Source of the DNA: Nitrospira sp.
Lineage (GTDB): Bacteria > Nitrospirota > Nitrospiria > Nitrospirales > Nitrospiraceae
Direction: 5' to 3'
DNA length: 36,544 bases
Assembly: GCA_029194725.1 (NCBI GenBank)
Contig: JARFXQ010000024.1
Span: forward strand, 1-36,544
A program made the translations under genes and the position numbers. Below, in pieces: positions 18,326 to 27,200 of this stretch. Positions within the stretch are counted from its first letter, which is position 1. Each line of letters starts with the position of its first letter. Under the pieces are notes generated by a model that saw only the letters and a program-made list of their open reading frames with translations, was not told the DNA's origin and did no database searches.

Positions 18326-18355
18326 TTGACAAGAATTTTACCCTCCTCCTATAAT
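18326..18355 (+). promoter_or_regulatory. Perfect-consensus sigma70 promoter of tRNA-Leu(GAG)
   Basis: TTGACA (18326-18331) and TATAAT (18350-18355) both match the consensus at six of six positions with an 18-base spacer. Start of transcription is expected near 18362, about 40 bases before the mature tRNA. No other promoter in the window is this good. Confidence 0.8.
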
Positions 18356-18403
18356 AGTGCCCTTCAGTCAAGCGTCCTGTAGGACGTTTCGAATCATGCG
18401 GTG

Positions 18404-18487
18404 GCCGAAGTGGTGGAATGGCAGACACGCACGTTTGAGGGGCGTGTGGCGAAAGCCGTGCGGGTTCAAGTCCCGCCTTCGGCACCA
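18404..18487 (+). tRNA. tRNA-Leu (anticodon GAG)
   Basis: The acceptor arm GCCGAAG (18404-18410) pairs with CTTCGGC (18477-18483), then discriminator A and an encoded CCA (18485-18487). Anticodon stem CACGT/GCGTG encloses loop TTGAGGG with anticodon GAG at 18437-18439, which reads CUC and CUU leucine codons. The T arm is GCGGG-TTCAAGT-CCCGC, and the long variable arm fits a class II leucine tRNA. It is a different isoacceptor from the one at 3184. Confidence 0.97.
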
Positions 18488-18603
18488 TCGATCTGACTGC
18501 TCCTACCAGATGCCGTCCGGCGAAAGGCCTTGGGCCGTTTGGATCTAGACTTTTCTCCTTTTCTCATAGCACACTGAGCCCTCATGCATTAATTAGGAAC
18601 CAA

Positions 18604-18626
18604 TAACTTTTGGGTCAAGTAACTTT
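18604..18626 (+). promoter_or_regulatory. Direct repeat TAACTTT upstream of the multi-PAS kinase, possible operator
   Basis: TAACTTT occurs at 18604-18610 and again at 18620-18626, a 16-base period (about one and a half helical turns). The same heptamer recurs upstream of the second kinase gene inside AAAGTTAACTTT at 24077-24088. This could be a binding site of one of the local regulators; the evidence is only the repeat itself. The rest of 18488-18753 shows no gene. Confidence 0.25.
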
Positions 18627-18753
18627 CTGTCCAGGAGAAAAAGTGTTCGTGAGGCAAGCGACATACTCGATCATCGTACCGTGAACCGGTTACTCCCATG
18701 AGCTGAACCGGATCTTGATGCATCGTCGATGTCGCCCAGCAAGGAGCCTTATC

Positions 18754-21700
18754 ATGAGTGCTACGAGCGACCTTCTTGAATTGGATCTCCTGCGCCGACA
18801 GGTAGCCGATCTTGCCCGTGAATTGGCCGACCGAGACCGAGTACTGCGCGAACGGACTCGCCACCTCCATGTCGCACAAGCTCTTGCTCACCTGGGAAGT
18901 TGGAGTTGGGACCTCACAAACGGCGAGGTGGAATGGTCGGATGAACTCTACCGAATCTTCGGCTATGCGCCTCAATCATGTGAGATGAGGTTCAACAGTT
19001 TTGTGTCGGCGGTGGTGCCGGACGATCGTGACCGGATTCTGGCGTTGATCGACGATGCGTTGGTAGGGGCCGCGCCATACGATATGGAATGCCGAATCGT
19101 TCGCCCCGATGGCGAAGTGCGGACGATTCATTGCTGCGCAGAGTTCTTGCGTGACAGTAGCGGTCAACCCATTCGTATGTCCGGGACCGCTTTGGACGTA
19201 ACCGATCGCAAACAAGCGGAGTCGGCACTACAGGAACGCGAGACTCACTTTCGTACGCTGATCGAACATTCCTCGGACATCATTACGGTTCTCAATTCGG
19301 ACGGGACAATTCGGTTCGAAAGTCCCTCATTCGAACGATTGCTCGGTTACGGACAACGCGAGCTCGATGGACGTATCGCCTTCGAGTTCGTTCATCAAGA
19401 GGATCTTCCTGCTGTGATCGAGAGGTTCCGGTTGCTCATCCAGCGGCCCGGAACGCCTCAAATGGCCGAATTCCGTTTTCGCCACAAAGACGGCTCGTGG
19501 CGCAGGTTGGAAGGAATCGGCATGGGGACTTGTGGTCCACATGGCCAATGCAGCGTGGTCGTGAATTCACGCGACATTACCGAGCGGAAGCGCACCGAGG
19601 AGATGCTACGGACCTCTCAAGAAAAGCTCCGGCAAGCCCTCCGTGCCTCAGGGACAGGACTATGGGACTGGAACACGGAAACGGACGAAGTAATCCTTTC
19701 CGAGGAATGGAAACGCCAGTTGGGATATGAGCCGGCAGAGATTTCGGATGCGTTTGAGGCCTGGACGGTGCTTCTGCACCCGGAGGATCGTGAAGTGGCG
19801 ATGGCCTATGTACGAGACTACGTGTCTCGTCGTGAAGGGGACTATCGTCAGGAATTTCGGCTGAAGCACAAGGATGGGGGGTATCGATGGATCGAGGCGC
19901 GGGCTTCGTTTGTGGCCGAACCGGATGGTCGAAGGATTCGTCTCCTCGGCTCACACACCGACATTACAGCCCATAAACGGATGGAGGAGGCGCTGCGCGA
20001 GAGCGAGGAGCGGTACCGGATGTTGATCGAGTTGGCCCCGTGCGGGGCCTTCGTCTTGTGTGAAGGGCAGACAGCCTACATCAATCGAACGGGCGTCCTC
20101 ATCATGGGAGCGAAAGATCCTCACGAAATTCTCAGCCGGCCGATATTTGAATTCATCCATCCGGACTATCATCAAAAAGTCCGTGAGAACGTGCAAAACC
20201 TGCTGAGCGGCGGAGTATCCATCCATAGCGCGGAACGAATGTATCTGAAGATGGATGGAACACCGGTTCCGGTTCAGGTCGAGATAGCTCGGATCACGTG
20301 GAACGGTAAACCGGCCATCCTCTGCCTGTTCTCCGATATCACCGAGCGCAAGCGGGGTGAAGACCGTGCGCGAGAATTGAACCTGGCCTTAGCCCAGGCC
20401 ATGCCGGGCATTTCCCGAGTCGACGTAGCCGGCCGCTATCTGGAGATGAACCAGGCCTACGCGTCGATGTTGGGGTATGAACCGTCCGAGTTGCTCGGGC
20501 GAACATGGGAGCCGACGGTGCACCCGGAAGACCTGCATCTCGCCCAACATGCGTATGAGGAGTTGCTGGAAAAGGGAAAAGCAGAGTTCGAGTGTCGAGC
20601 TGTTCGGAAAGATGGCTCCATCTTCTTTAAACAGGTCTTGATGGTAACGAGCAACGCGTCGGTCGGCGATTTCCTCGGTCACCATTGTTTCATGCGCGAC
20701 ATCACAGCGCGAAAACAGGCGGAGGATGCACTCTGGCAGAGTCGGCAGGCTATCCGCGCGCTCCACGATATCTCGTCGGCCCAGGGCCGATCGTTCAACG
20801 AACGGGTCGAAGCGCTGCTTCAGCTTGGGTGCCGCTTCTTCGCCCTGCCGATCGGGATGGAGACCTTGGTCCGGGGCGACGAGTTGGAGGTGGCACATGT
20901 GCACGCGCCCGGCATGACGTTCGATCCGGGAATGCACCTGTCCTTGGGCAAATCATACTGCAGCGAGGCCCTTCGCCAGGACGGGCCGGTATGTATCACG
21001 CATGCCGCGGCTTCTCCGGAATGGCAGCGGCACCCAGCCTACGCTGCGCTGAAATTGGAGTCGTACATCGGGACCGCGATCAACGGATCGGACGGCGTCT
21101 ACGGGACCTTGTGTTTTGCGAGCGTCCACCCTCGCGAAAAGGGGTTTTCCGAGTCTGATAGGGATTTCATTCAACTCATGGCGCGGTGGCTCGGCGGTGA
21201 GTTGGATCGCCAATCGGCTCTGGCCTCTCTATGTCAGAGCGAGGAGCGGTACCGGACCCTCTATGATGCAACTCCCTCTATGTATTTCACCGTGGACCGA
21301 ACAGGAATCATCAGGTCCGTCAACCAGTACGGCGCGCAGTACTTGGGCTATCGTGTTGAGGATCTTGTCGGGAAGTCCGTGGCGTCGATCCTCTTCGAAG
21401 AAGATCGAACGCGCGTATGTGTTGAAATGGACACGTTCTTTCGTCAGCCGGAAGGTGTCGCGCGATGGGAATTCCGCAAGGTGCGAAGCGATGGCGCGGT
21501 GCTGTGGGTACGGGAGTTCGCGCGTGTGCTGCAAGGCCTGGCTGGAGAACCAGTGGCGCTGATCGTGTGCGACGACATCACTGAGGTCAAACGGGCAGAA
21601 GTGGCGCTGCGGGCGAGCGAAGAGCGCTTCCGCATGTTGGTCGAGGAAGCCCCGCTAGGCATCACGATGATGGACGAACAGAAGCGGTACGTGAAGGTGA

Positions 21701-23397
21701 ATCAGGCTTTCTGTAAGCTTGTGGGATTCTCTTCTGAGGAGCTGCTCGGACAAAGCTATACGCGCTTCACCCATCTCGACGATCTCCCCAAGAAGCTGGC
21801 GCTCACCGACGAAATGCCCGTTGGTCGCCGGCAAGGCTACCGTGTAGAGAAGCGATACGTGCGGAAAGACGGCCAAGCCGTCTGGGTAGTGGTCAACGCC
21901 ACACGATCGACGCTCGTAGAGGCCGCGGAGCATTTCACGGTCTCCATCATCGAGGACATCACCGAACGGAAGCGGGCGGAAGAGGCTCTGCGGTTGACCC
22001 AATTCTCCGTGGATCAGGCGGTCGAAGCGATCTTATGGGTGGATTCGACCGCTCGCATATTCAACGTGAATGAGACGGCCTGCCGAATGTTGGGGTATGC
22101 GCGTCAGGAGCTGACGACCATGACGATGCATGACATCGATCCTAATTTTCCTGCGGAACGATGGGCAGAGCATTGGAATCAATTAAAGGAGCGGGGGGCA
22201 TTGGCGTTCGAAGCGACGTATTGGTCACGCACCGGTTCTGTCTTGGAGATGGAGGTGACCTTCAATTATCTGCGGTATGACGAGAAAGAGTATGGTTGCG
22301 CGATCCTGAGAGATATTGGAGAGCGGAAACGAGCGCAAGCCGAGCTTCACCGTTCCCATACGTTCTTGCGGCAGGTCATCGACACGGATCCCCATCTCAT
22401 TTTTGCCAAGGATCGTGAAGGACGTTTTGCCATGGCCAACAAAGCTGTGGCTGATCGGTACGGCACGATGGTGGAAGACTTAATCGGGAAATCGGACGCC
22501 GAGTTCAACGCCAATAGCGAAGAGGTGGAACAGTTTCGGCAGAGCGATCTTGCGGTCATGAATTCCGCGCAAGATCGGTTTATTCCGGAGGAGAGGATCA
22601 CCGATGCAGAGGGGAGGACGCGCTGGTTACAGACGGTCAAGAGACCGATCTTCGATGACCAGGGGCAGGTCTGTATGGTGCTCGGAGCCGCCACCGATAT
22701 CACCGAGCGTAAACGAATGGAAGAGACCCTCCTGCAGCGTGAGCGAGACTTAAGCGCGGCAGTCCAGGAACGGGAACGGATCAGTCAAGACCTCCACGAC
22801 GGGATTCTCCAATCCTTGTACGCCGTCGGGCTTGGGTTAGAAGCGGGCAAACCAGTGATCAAGAACCAACAAGATCATGCGGCGAAGAAATTCATGACGA
22901 CCGTGGATCAGGCCATTGGGCAGCTGAAACATGTCATGACGGAGGTCAGGAATTTTATTGCGGGACTCGAGTCCCAGGTGATGCAGGGCGGAGACTTCTC
23001 GACCGCCCTACGGACCATGGTCCATACGATGTCCATCTCTTCTTCCGCCAGATGTCGCGTGAGAATCGACAACGCGGCAGCACGGCGGCTATCCACCGAA
23101 CAGGCGATCCATATCATCAACATCGTGCGCGAGGGGTTGAGCAATGCGTTGCGCCACAGCGGTGCCAAACAGATCACGGTCTCGCTCCGGGATCTCCTCC
23201 ACGCAGATCGTCTCGCCGTGACGGATGACGGCATTGGGTTTAATCCCCGTTCGGTGGAGGGGGTTGGTCATGGGTTAATCAACATGGCGGCAAGGGCTCA
23301 AAAAGTCCGTGGCTTGTTCGCCATCCACTCGAAACCAGACAAGGGGACGAGGATCTCCGTCGATCTTCCAAAGGATACTCAATATGCTCAACACTAA
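18754..23397 (+). CDS. Large soluble sensor histidine kinase, nine PAS plus one GAF, NarL/HisKA_3 type
   Basis: This 1547-residue kinase senses cytosolic cues and should phosphorylate the response regulator encoded next. An N-terminal coiled coil (residues 5-40) leads into five PAS domains (about 40-660), one GAF domain (about 665-825), four more PAS domains (about 830-1330) and the kinase core. Each PAS ends in the typical DITERK-type connector. The H box is ERERISQDLHDGIL with phosphoacceptor His1348, and the N box is IVREGLSNALRHSGA. TDDGIGFNP and GHGLINMAARA form the ATP-binding part. No membrane helix is seen. ATG 18754 has AAGGAG seven bases upstream. The gene overlaps the regulator by 14 bases. 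Signals and cofactors cannot be told from sequence. Confidence 0.93.
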   Translation: MSATSDLLELDLLRRQVADLARELADRDRVLRERTRHLHVAQALAHLGSWSWDLTNGEVEWSDELYRIFGYAPQSCEMRFNSFVSAVVPDDRDRILALIDDALVGAAPYDMECRIVRPDGEVRTIHCCAEFLRDSSGQPIRMSGTALDVTDRKQAESALQERETHFRTLIEHSSDIITVLNSDGTIRFESPSFERLLGYGQRELDGRIAFEFVHQEDLPAVIERFRLLIQRPGTPQMAEFRFRHKDGSWRRLEGIGMGTCGPHGQCSVVVNSRDITERKRTEEMLRTSQEKLRQALRASGTGLWDWNTETDEVILSEEWKRQLGYEPAEISDAFEAWTVLLHPEDREVAMAYVRDYVSRREGDYRQEFRLKHKDGGYRWIEARASFVAEPDGRRIRLLGSHTDITAHKRMEEALRESEERYRMLIELAPCGAFVLCEGQTAYINRTGVLIMGAKDPHEILSRPIFEFIHPDYHQKVRENVQNLLSGGVSIHSAERMYLKMDGTPVPVQVEIARITWNGKPAILCLFSDITERKRGEDRARELNLALAQAMPGISRVDVAGRYLEMNQAYASMLGYEPSELLGRTWEPTVHPEDLHLAQHAYEELLEKGKAEFECRAVRKDGSIFFKQVLMVTSNASVGDFLGHHCFMRDITARKQAEDALWQSRQAIRALHDISSAQGRSFNERVEALLQLGCRFFALPIGMETLVRGDELEVAHVHAPGMTFDPGMHLSLGKSYCSEALRQDGPVCITHAAASPEWQRHPAYAALKLESYIGTAINGSDGVYGTLCFASVHPREKGFSESDRDFIQLMARWLGGELDRQSALASLCQSEERYRTLYDATPSMYFTVDRTGIIRSVNQYGAQYLGYRVEDLVGKSVASILFEEDRTRVCVEMDTFFRQPEGVARWEFRKVRSDGAVLWVREFARVLQGLAGEPVALIVCDDITEVKRAEVALRASEERFRMLVEEAPLGITMMDEQKRYVKVNQAFCKLVGFSSEELLGQSYTRFTHLDDLPKKLALTDEMPVGRRQGYRVEKRYVRKDGQAVWVVVNATRSTLVEAAEHFTVSIIEDITERKRAEEALRLTQFSVDQAVEAILWVDSTARIFNVNETACRMLGYARQELTTMTMHDIDPNFPAERWAEHWNQLKERGALAFEATYWSRTGSVLEMEVTFNYLRYDEKEYGCAILRDIGERKRAQAELHRSHTFLRQVIDTDPHLIFAKDREGRFAMANKAVADRYGTMVEDLIGKSDAEFNANSEEVEQFRQSDLAVMNSAQDRFIPEERITDAEGRTRWLQTVKRPIFDDQGQVCMVLGAATDITERKRMEETLLQRERDLSAAVQERERISQDLHDGILQSLYAVGLGLEAGKPVIKNQQDHAAKKFMTTVDQAIGQLKHVMTEVRNFIAGLESQVMQGGDFSTALRTMVHTMSISSSARCRVRIDNAAARRLSTEQAIHIINIVREGLSNALRHSGAKQITVSLRDLLHADRLAVTDDGIGFNPRSVEGVGHGLINMAARAQKVRGLFAIHSKPDKGTRISVDLPKDTQYAQH

Positions 23398-24040
23398 GAG
23401 TCACGCTGTTCGAGTACTGGTCGTCGACGATCACGAGGTCATTCGCGTGGGATTGCGGACAGTGCTCGGTCAAATCCAGGGGGTCACTGTAGTGGGGGAA
23501 GCGGGTACGATGGCGGACGCGGTCCAACAGACGCAACGGTTGAAACCTGACGTGATCTTGATGGATGTCCGACTGCCTGACGGTTCCGGTGTGGATGCCT
23601 GTCGGGAGATCCTAGGGACGTTGCCGGGGACACGGGTCATTTTCTTGACCTCCTACGCCGACGACGACTCGGTTCTCGCCGCTGTGCTCGCCGGGGCTCA
23701 TGGCTATGTTCTCAAAGAAATTGATTCACCCGCATTGATTGAAGCCATCCGCTCGGTTGCCAACGGTCAATCGATTTTGGACTCCACGGTGACCGAACGG
23801 GCTCTGGGGTGGTTGAGGGGGCTTCATGATTGTCCTGCAACGCCTGGTACGGATCCACTGTCCTCTCAGGAGGAGCGAGTGGTCGCACTGGTTGCCGAGG
23901 GCAAGACCAACAAGGAAATCGCCGTCGCGCTTGGACTCAGCGACAAGACCGTCAAGAACTACTTGGCAAACGTATTTCAAAAGCTTCGCATCACCCGGCG
24001 AGCGCAGGCGGCCGCCTTTTTTGCGAAACGGCGGGGATGA
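23384..24040 (+). CDS. NarL/FixJ-family response regulator
   Basis: The 218-residue protein has a receiver domain (VLVVDDHEVIR at the start, phosphoacceptor Asp61 in LMDVRLPDG, the conserved Thr/Ser region FLTSYADDD and lysine in GYVLKEID). The C-terminal LuxR-type helix-turn-helix spans about residues 150-210 (LSSQEERVVALVAEGKTNKE, then GLSDKTVKNYLANVFQKL). It should bind DNA when phosphorylated by the overlapping multi-PAS kinase. ATG 23384 lies inside the kinase gene end, with AAGGA upstream, so translation is probably coupled. Its targets are unknown. Confidence 0.94.
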   Translation: MLNTKSHAVRVLVVDDHEVIRVGLRTVLGQIQGVTVVGEAGTMADAVQQTQRLKPDVILMDVRLPDGSGVDACREILGTLPGTRVIFLTSYADDDSVLAAVLAGAHGYVLKEIDSPALIEAIRSVANGQSILDSTVTERALGWLRGLHDCPATPGTDPLSSQEERVVALVAEGKTNKEIAVALGLSDKTVKNYLANVFQKLRITRRAQAAAFFAKRRG

Positions 24041-24076
24041 ACGAGAATCATTCAGCTCTACTACTTTTAGGTGCAA

Positions 24077-24088
24077 AAAGTTAACTTT
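24077..24088 (+). promoter_or_regulatory. Perfect 12-base palindrome AAAGTTAACTTT upstream of the hybrid kinase
   Basis: The site is its own reverse complement and lies 37 bases after the NarL-type regulator gene and 108 bases before the hybrid kinase start. It contains the TAACTTT heptamer also repeated upstream of the first kinase. It may be an operator; no functional evidence exists. Confidence 0.25.
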
Positions 24089-24196
24089 GCGGCTACCCTT
24101 CATATCTGGGCACCTCCTTCGCAATTCCTGTAGATTCTCCTCAAGTGCTTCGTAGTCCTAACTACTCAGTGTGCACGGACCAGGAGGTTGCCCCAC

Positions 24197-26332
24197 ATGA
24201 CTACTGGCCTCTTCCTAGGGTCGCTCCTTTCGCTCATTTTGTTTCTCGGGATCCTGATGCGACAGCGCCAAGAGAACGTCCTCAATTCGGCCATCATTGC
24301 GGCCACCAATTGTAGCGTGCTCGTGACGGATGCGACGTTGTCCCAGCACCCCATCGTCTGCGTCAATCCGGCCTTCCTGCTGCTGACCGGCTACACTGTG
24401 CAAGAGGTGCTCGGGCAAACGACGTCGATCTTGGCCGGCCCGGATACAGATCGGGCCTCGCTGGAAAAGCTTGCGATGGCCCTCCAAGGTGGATGGGCCT
24501 GTCGTGTGGGGTTGTGCCATTACCGCAAGAACGGCACCTCATTTTGGAATGACATATCGCTGTCGCCGGTGAAAGACCACCAGGGTCAGGTGACGTTGGT
24601 CGTTTGGACCATGAGCAACGTACCTCAACTTGAGCAGGGTACGGAAACACCTGCTAGAACCCAGGACGAAGATTTCTACGCTCGCCGACGAGCCGAACAG
24701 GCGCTTAGGGATCGGGAGACACGACTTGATCTTGTCGCGGAGATAGGACGGGTCGGGTTCTTTGAACACGACCATCGGACAGATTCACTCTCTTGGTCGC
24801 CGATCCTACGGGACATCTACGGGGTGGGTACCGATGAGCCGGCTTCATGGCAACGCCACCTCGAGCTCGTTCATCCCGATGATCGGGAGGGGGTGATCTC
24901 TACGGTCCAAACAGCTCGTGCCGTGATAGGCAATGGCCTGTCTGAGGTCGAGTACCGCTTCGTCAGGCCAGACGGCGGCATGCGGCATATCAGGCTCCGT
25001 TCTCTGGCCTCGTTTGACGGCGACGGTTCGTCGAAGCAACCGGTCCGCACACTCGGGACGGTTGTCGATGTGACTGATCGTAAGCATGCCGAAGTCCGAG
25101 GGCGAGAGGCAGCGAGGAGGGAAGCCGTCGGCACCTTTGCCGGCGGTATCGCGCACGAGTTGAACAACGGTCTCACGGCCGTACTCGGCTTCAGCGAGTT
25201 GGCACTTCCGGCGATTCCGGCTGAGAGCAAGGCGCATCGCCATATCAGGCAGGTCATAGCGGGGGCGAAAAGATCCCGGGAACTGATCCAGCAGCTCTTG
25301 GTCTTCGGTGGACAGAACGATCACGGTCGCTACCCCCTGTTCCTCCATTCCCTGGCGAAAGAGTCCCTTAGGCTCCTTCGTCCAACGATCCCCCTGTGGA
25401 TTGAACTCAGAGCGCAGATTGCACATGGGACCAGCCCTATTTCAGCCAATGCCGTGCAGCTGCATGAGATGATGTTCAATCTGGTCGATAACGCCCTCCG
25501 TGCGATGCAGAAGACTGGAGGAATCCTTGACGTTCAGCTTCGGAACCGGGAGTTTGAAACGGATCAGATCATGCCTTCCGGTAGACTCCCCGCTGGACGG
25601 TATGTCTGTCTGAGCGTTCGTGATACAGGCGAGGGCATGGCCCCTGAGAGAGTCAGTCGATTATTTTCATCCTGTTTGGCGTCCGAGGCTGGCAGCGAGG
25701 GGCAGGCGGTGGGACTCGCGGTGGTCTACGACATTGTCACGGCGCATAGCGGTACCCTGGTGATCGAAAGCCAAGTTGGCGCCGGTACGGTAGTATCGGC
25801 CTACCTTCCCGCTCTTCCAGCTTGTGGGCCATGGACGACTCAGAACGGCGATCCGGTTCTCCAGGGACACGAATGTATCCTATTTGTCGATGACGAAGAC
25901 TCCGTTGTTCGATTAGGAAGAGAGCTGTTGGAATCTCTCGGCTATTGTCCGGTGGTGTGTAGAACGGCTGCCGAAGCATTGGAAGTCTTTCAAGCCGAAC
26001 CCACGCGGTTCGACTTGCTGATTACCGATCGGACGATGCCAGGCATGAATGGGGATCGTCTGGCCCGAGAATGTCGGCGACTTCGACCAGATCTTCCTGT
26101 CATCCTCTGCACCGGGTCACATGCTATGCCTGGTCTGGACGATGCCTGGTCACAGGGCGTGATGGAATTTCTCCCAAAACCGCTCACGTTGCATGAGCTG
26201 GCTTATGCCATCCGCAAGGCATTGGATCAGGCTACCGACTACCCCGAACCTACCGGTGCAACAGCCAACAGCGTTCCAGAATCATCGGGGACATCGATGG
26301 AGGTGTCGGATGCCGTCGGTCCTCGTGGTTGA
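24197..26332 (+). CDS. Membrane-anchored hybrid sensor histidine kinase with LOV-like PAS, PAS, kinase and receiver
   Basis: The 711-residue protein has one N-terminal membrane helix (about residues 4-21) and then a PAS domain very close to LOV photoreceptors in sequence (about 32-145). TDATLSQHPIVCVNPAF, LTGY and YRKNGTSFWNDI are LOV-like. The flavin-adduct motif GRNCRFL is replaced by GQTTSIL at 73-79 (Thr76 in the cysteine position). A second PAS follows (about 185-300). The kinase core has His320 (GGIAHELNN), N box NLVDNALRAM and DTGEGMAPE. A C-terminal receiver carries Asp611 (LLITDRTMPGMNG). ATG 24197 follows AGGAGG by nine bases; the in-frame TTG directly after that site is too close. 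It overlaps the next regulator gene by 23 bases. Confidence 0.92.
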   Translation: MTTGLFLGSLLSLILFLGILMRQRQENVLNSAIIAATNCSVLVTDATLSQHPIVCVNPAFLLLTGYTVQEVLGQTTSILAGPDTDRASLEKLAMALQGGWACRVGLCHYRKNGTSFWNDISLSPVKDHQGQVTLVVWTMSNVPQLEQGTETPARTQDEDFYARRRAEQALRDRETRLDLVAEIGRVGFFEHDHRTDSLSWSPILRDIYGVGTDEPASWQRHLELVHPDDREGVISTVQTARAVIGNGLSEVEYRFVRPDGGMRHIRLRSLASFDGDGSSKQPVRTLGTVVDVTDRKHAEVRGREAARREAVGTFAGGIAHELNNGLTAVLGFSELALPAIPAESKAHRHIRQVIAGAKRSRELIQQLLVFGGQNDHGRYPLFLHSLAKESLRLLRPTIPLWIELRAQIAHGTSPISANAVQLHEMMFNLVDNALRAMQKTGGILDVQLRNREFETDQIMPSGRLPAGRYVCLSVRDTGEGMAPERVSRLFSSCLASEAGSEGQAVGLAVVYDIVTAHSGTLVIESQVGAGTVVSAYLPALPACGPWTTQNGDPVLQGHECILFVDDEDSVVRLGRELLESLGYCPVVCRTAAEALEVFQAEPTRFDLLITDRTMPGMNGDRLARECRRLRPDLPVILCTGSHAMPGLDDAWSQGVMEFLPKPLTLHELAYAIRKALDQATDYPEPTGATANSVPESSGTSMEVSDAVGPRG

Positions 26333-26681
26333 TGATCAGGACCAAGTTCGTCAGCTCGTCCGGGAAATATTGGAGCAGTCAGGCTACGAGGTCGAAGAGG
26401 CCCGTGACGGGAAAGAGGGACTTGACCGGTATCGGACTAGATCGACGGATCTCGTCATCATGGATATTCTCATGCCGGACCAAGACGGATTAGAGACTAT
26501 CATGACGCTCCGCCGGGAGTTTCCCGATGCTCGTGTCATTGCGATGACTGGGGGGAGTGATACGATCGGAGTCCTCAATTTCTTGGACATCGCAAAAATG
26601 CTCGGAGCGAAACGGACGCTTCAAAAACCGTTCGACCTGAACGTCCTGCTCGATACAGTTGCAGCTGAACTGGCCTGCTAG
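26310..26681 (+). CDS. Single-domain response regulator (CheY-like receiver)
   Basis: The 123-residue protein is only a receiver domain: VLVVDDQDQVR (acidic pocket), phosphoacceptor Asp52 in VIMDILMPDQDG, Thr in VIAMTGGSD and Lys in LQKPFDLN. It has no output domain, so it probably acts in a phosphorelay or by protein contact. ATG 26310 has GGAGG upstream with about seven bases of spacing and lies inside the end of the hybrid kinase gene (23-base overlap), suggesting translational coupling and a shared pathway. Confidence 0.92.
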   Translation: MPSVLVVDDQDQVRQLVREILEQSGYEVEEARDGKEGLDRYRTRSTDLVIMDILMPDQDGLETIMTLRREFPDARVIAMTGGSDTIGVLNFLDIAKMLGAKRTLQKPFDLNVLLDTVAAELAC

Positions 26682-26763
26682 ACGACTCGCCACGTACACT
26701 CACCCTTCTGCGCATTGACATCGCGACAGGGTCCCGTCAGACTCCGCATTCCATGCTCGGATC

Positions 26764-27198
26764 ATGCTTTTCATGATATTTCTGAACCTCTTTCTGGGGA
26801 CCCTCGTTAACGCAGTCGGATTCTGGCTCATATGGGGGGGAACGGTCTCTCCTGTCCTCGTGATCGGATGGGCTCTGATCGTGGGGCTGTTCTTATGGTT
26901 CATGATGGAGTCGATTACGGAACTATGGGCGTGGTCTACCTTGTTGCTCGGTCTGGAAAGCTTTGCCTGGCCGTTGGTGCTGATGATTCAACTCAAGGGC
27001 CAGACAGAATCCCTTCCCGAATCTGAGATGGGAACGATCCTTTCCGCCGTCGTGCTGGGCCTCGTTTCATCTGTGTTCTGGATGTCATTTGCTTACGGTC
27101 TGTTTAAACGAGCACGTAAGCTGGCTGGGGCTGGACGGGCTGAGCAGACTGCCACAGAGCCGATTTCTCGGGCGAAAAAGAAGAGGAACCGCATCTAA
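26764..27198 (+). CDS. Small integral membrane protein of unknown function
   Basis: The 144-residue product has four hydrophobic stretches: about residues 2-25, 28-47, 55-76 and 88-112. A basic cytosolic-type tail (KRARKLAGAGRA, then RAKKKRNRI) follows. No catalytic motif is visible and the family is not recognised. ATG 26764 is used; ATG 26773 in frame is possible, and neither has a strong ribosome-binding site. It lies 82 bases after the receiver gene and meets priA tail to tail with two bases between the stops. Confidence 0.7.
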   Translation: MLFMIFLNLFLGTLVNAVGFWLIWGGTVSPVLVIGWALIVGLFLWFMMESITELWAWSTLLLGLESFAWPLVLMIQLKGQTESLPESEMGTILSAVVLGLVSSVFWMSFAYGLFKRARKLAGAGRAEQTATEPISRAKKKRNRI

Positions 27199-27200
27199 CC

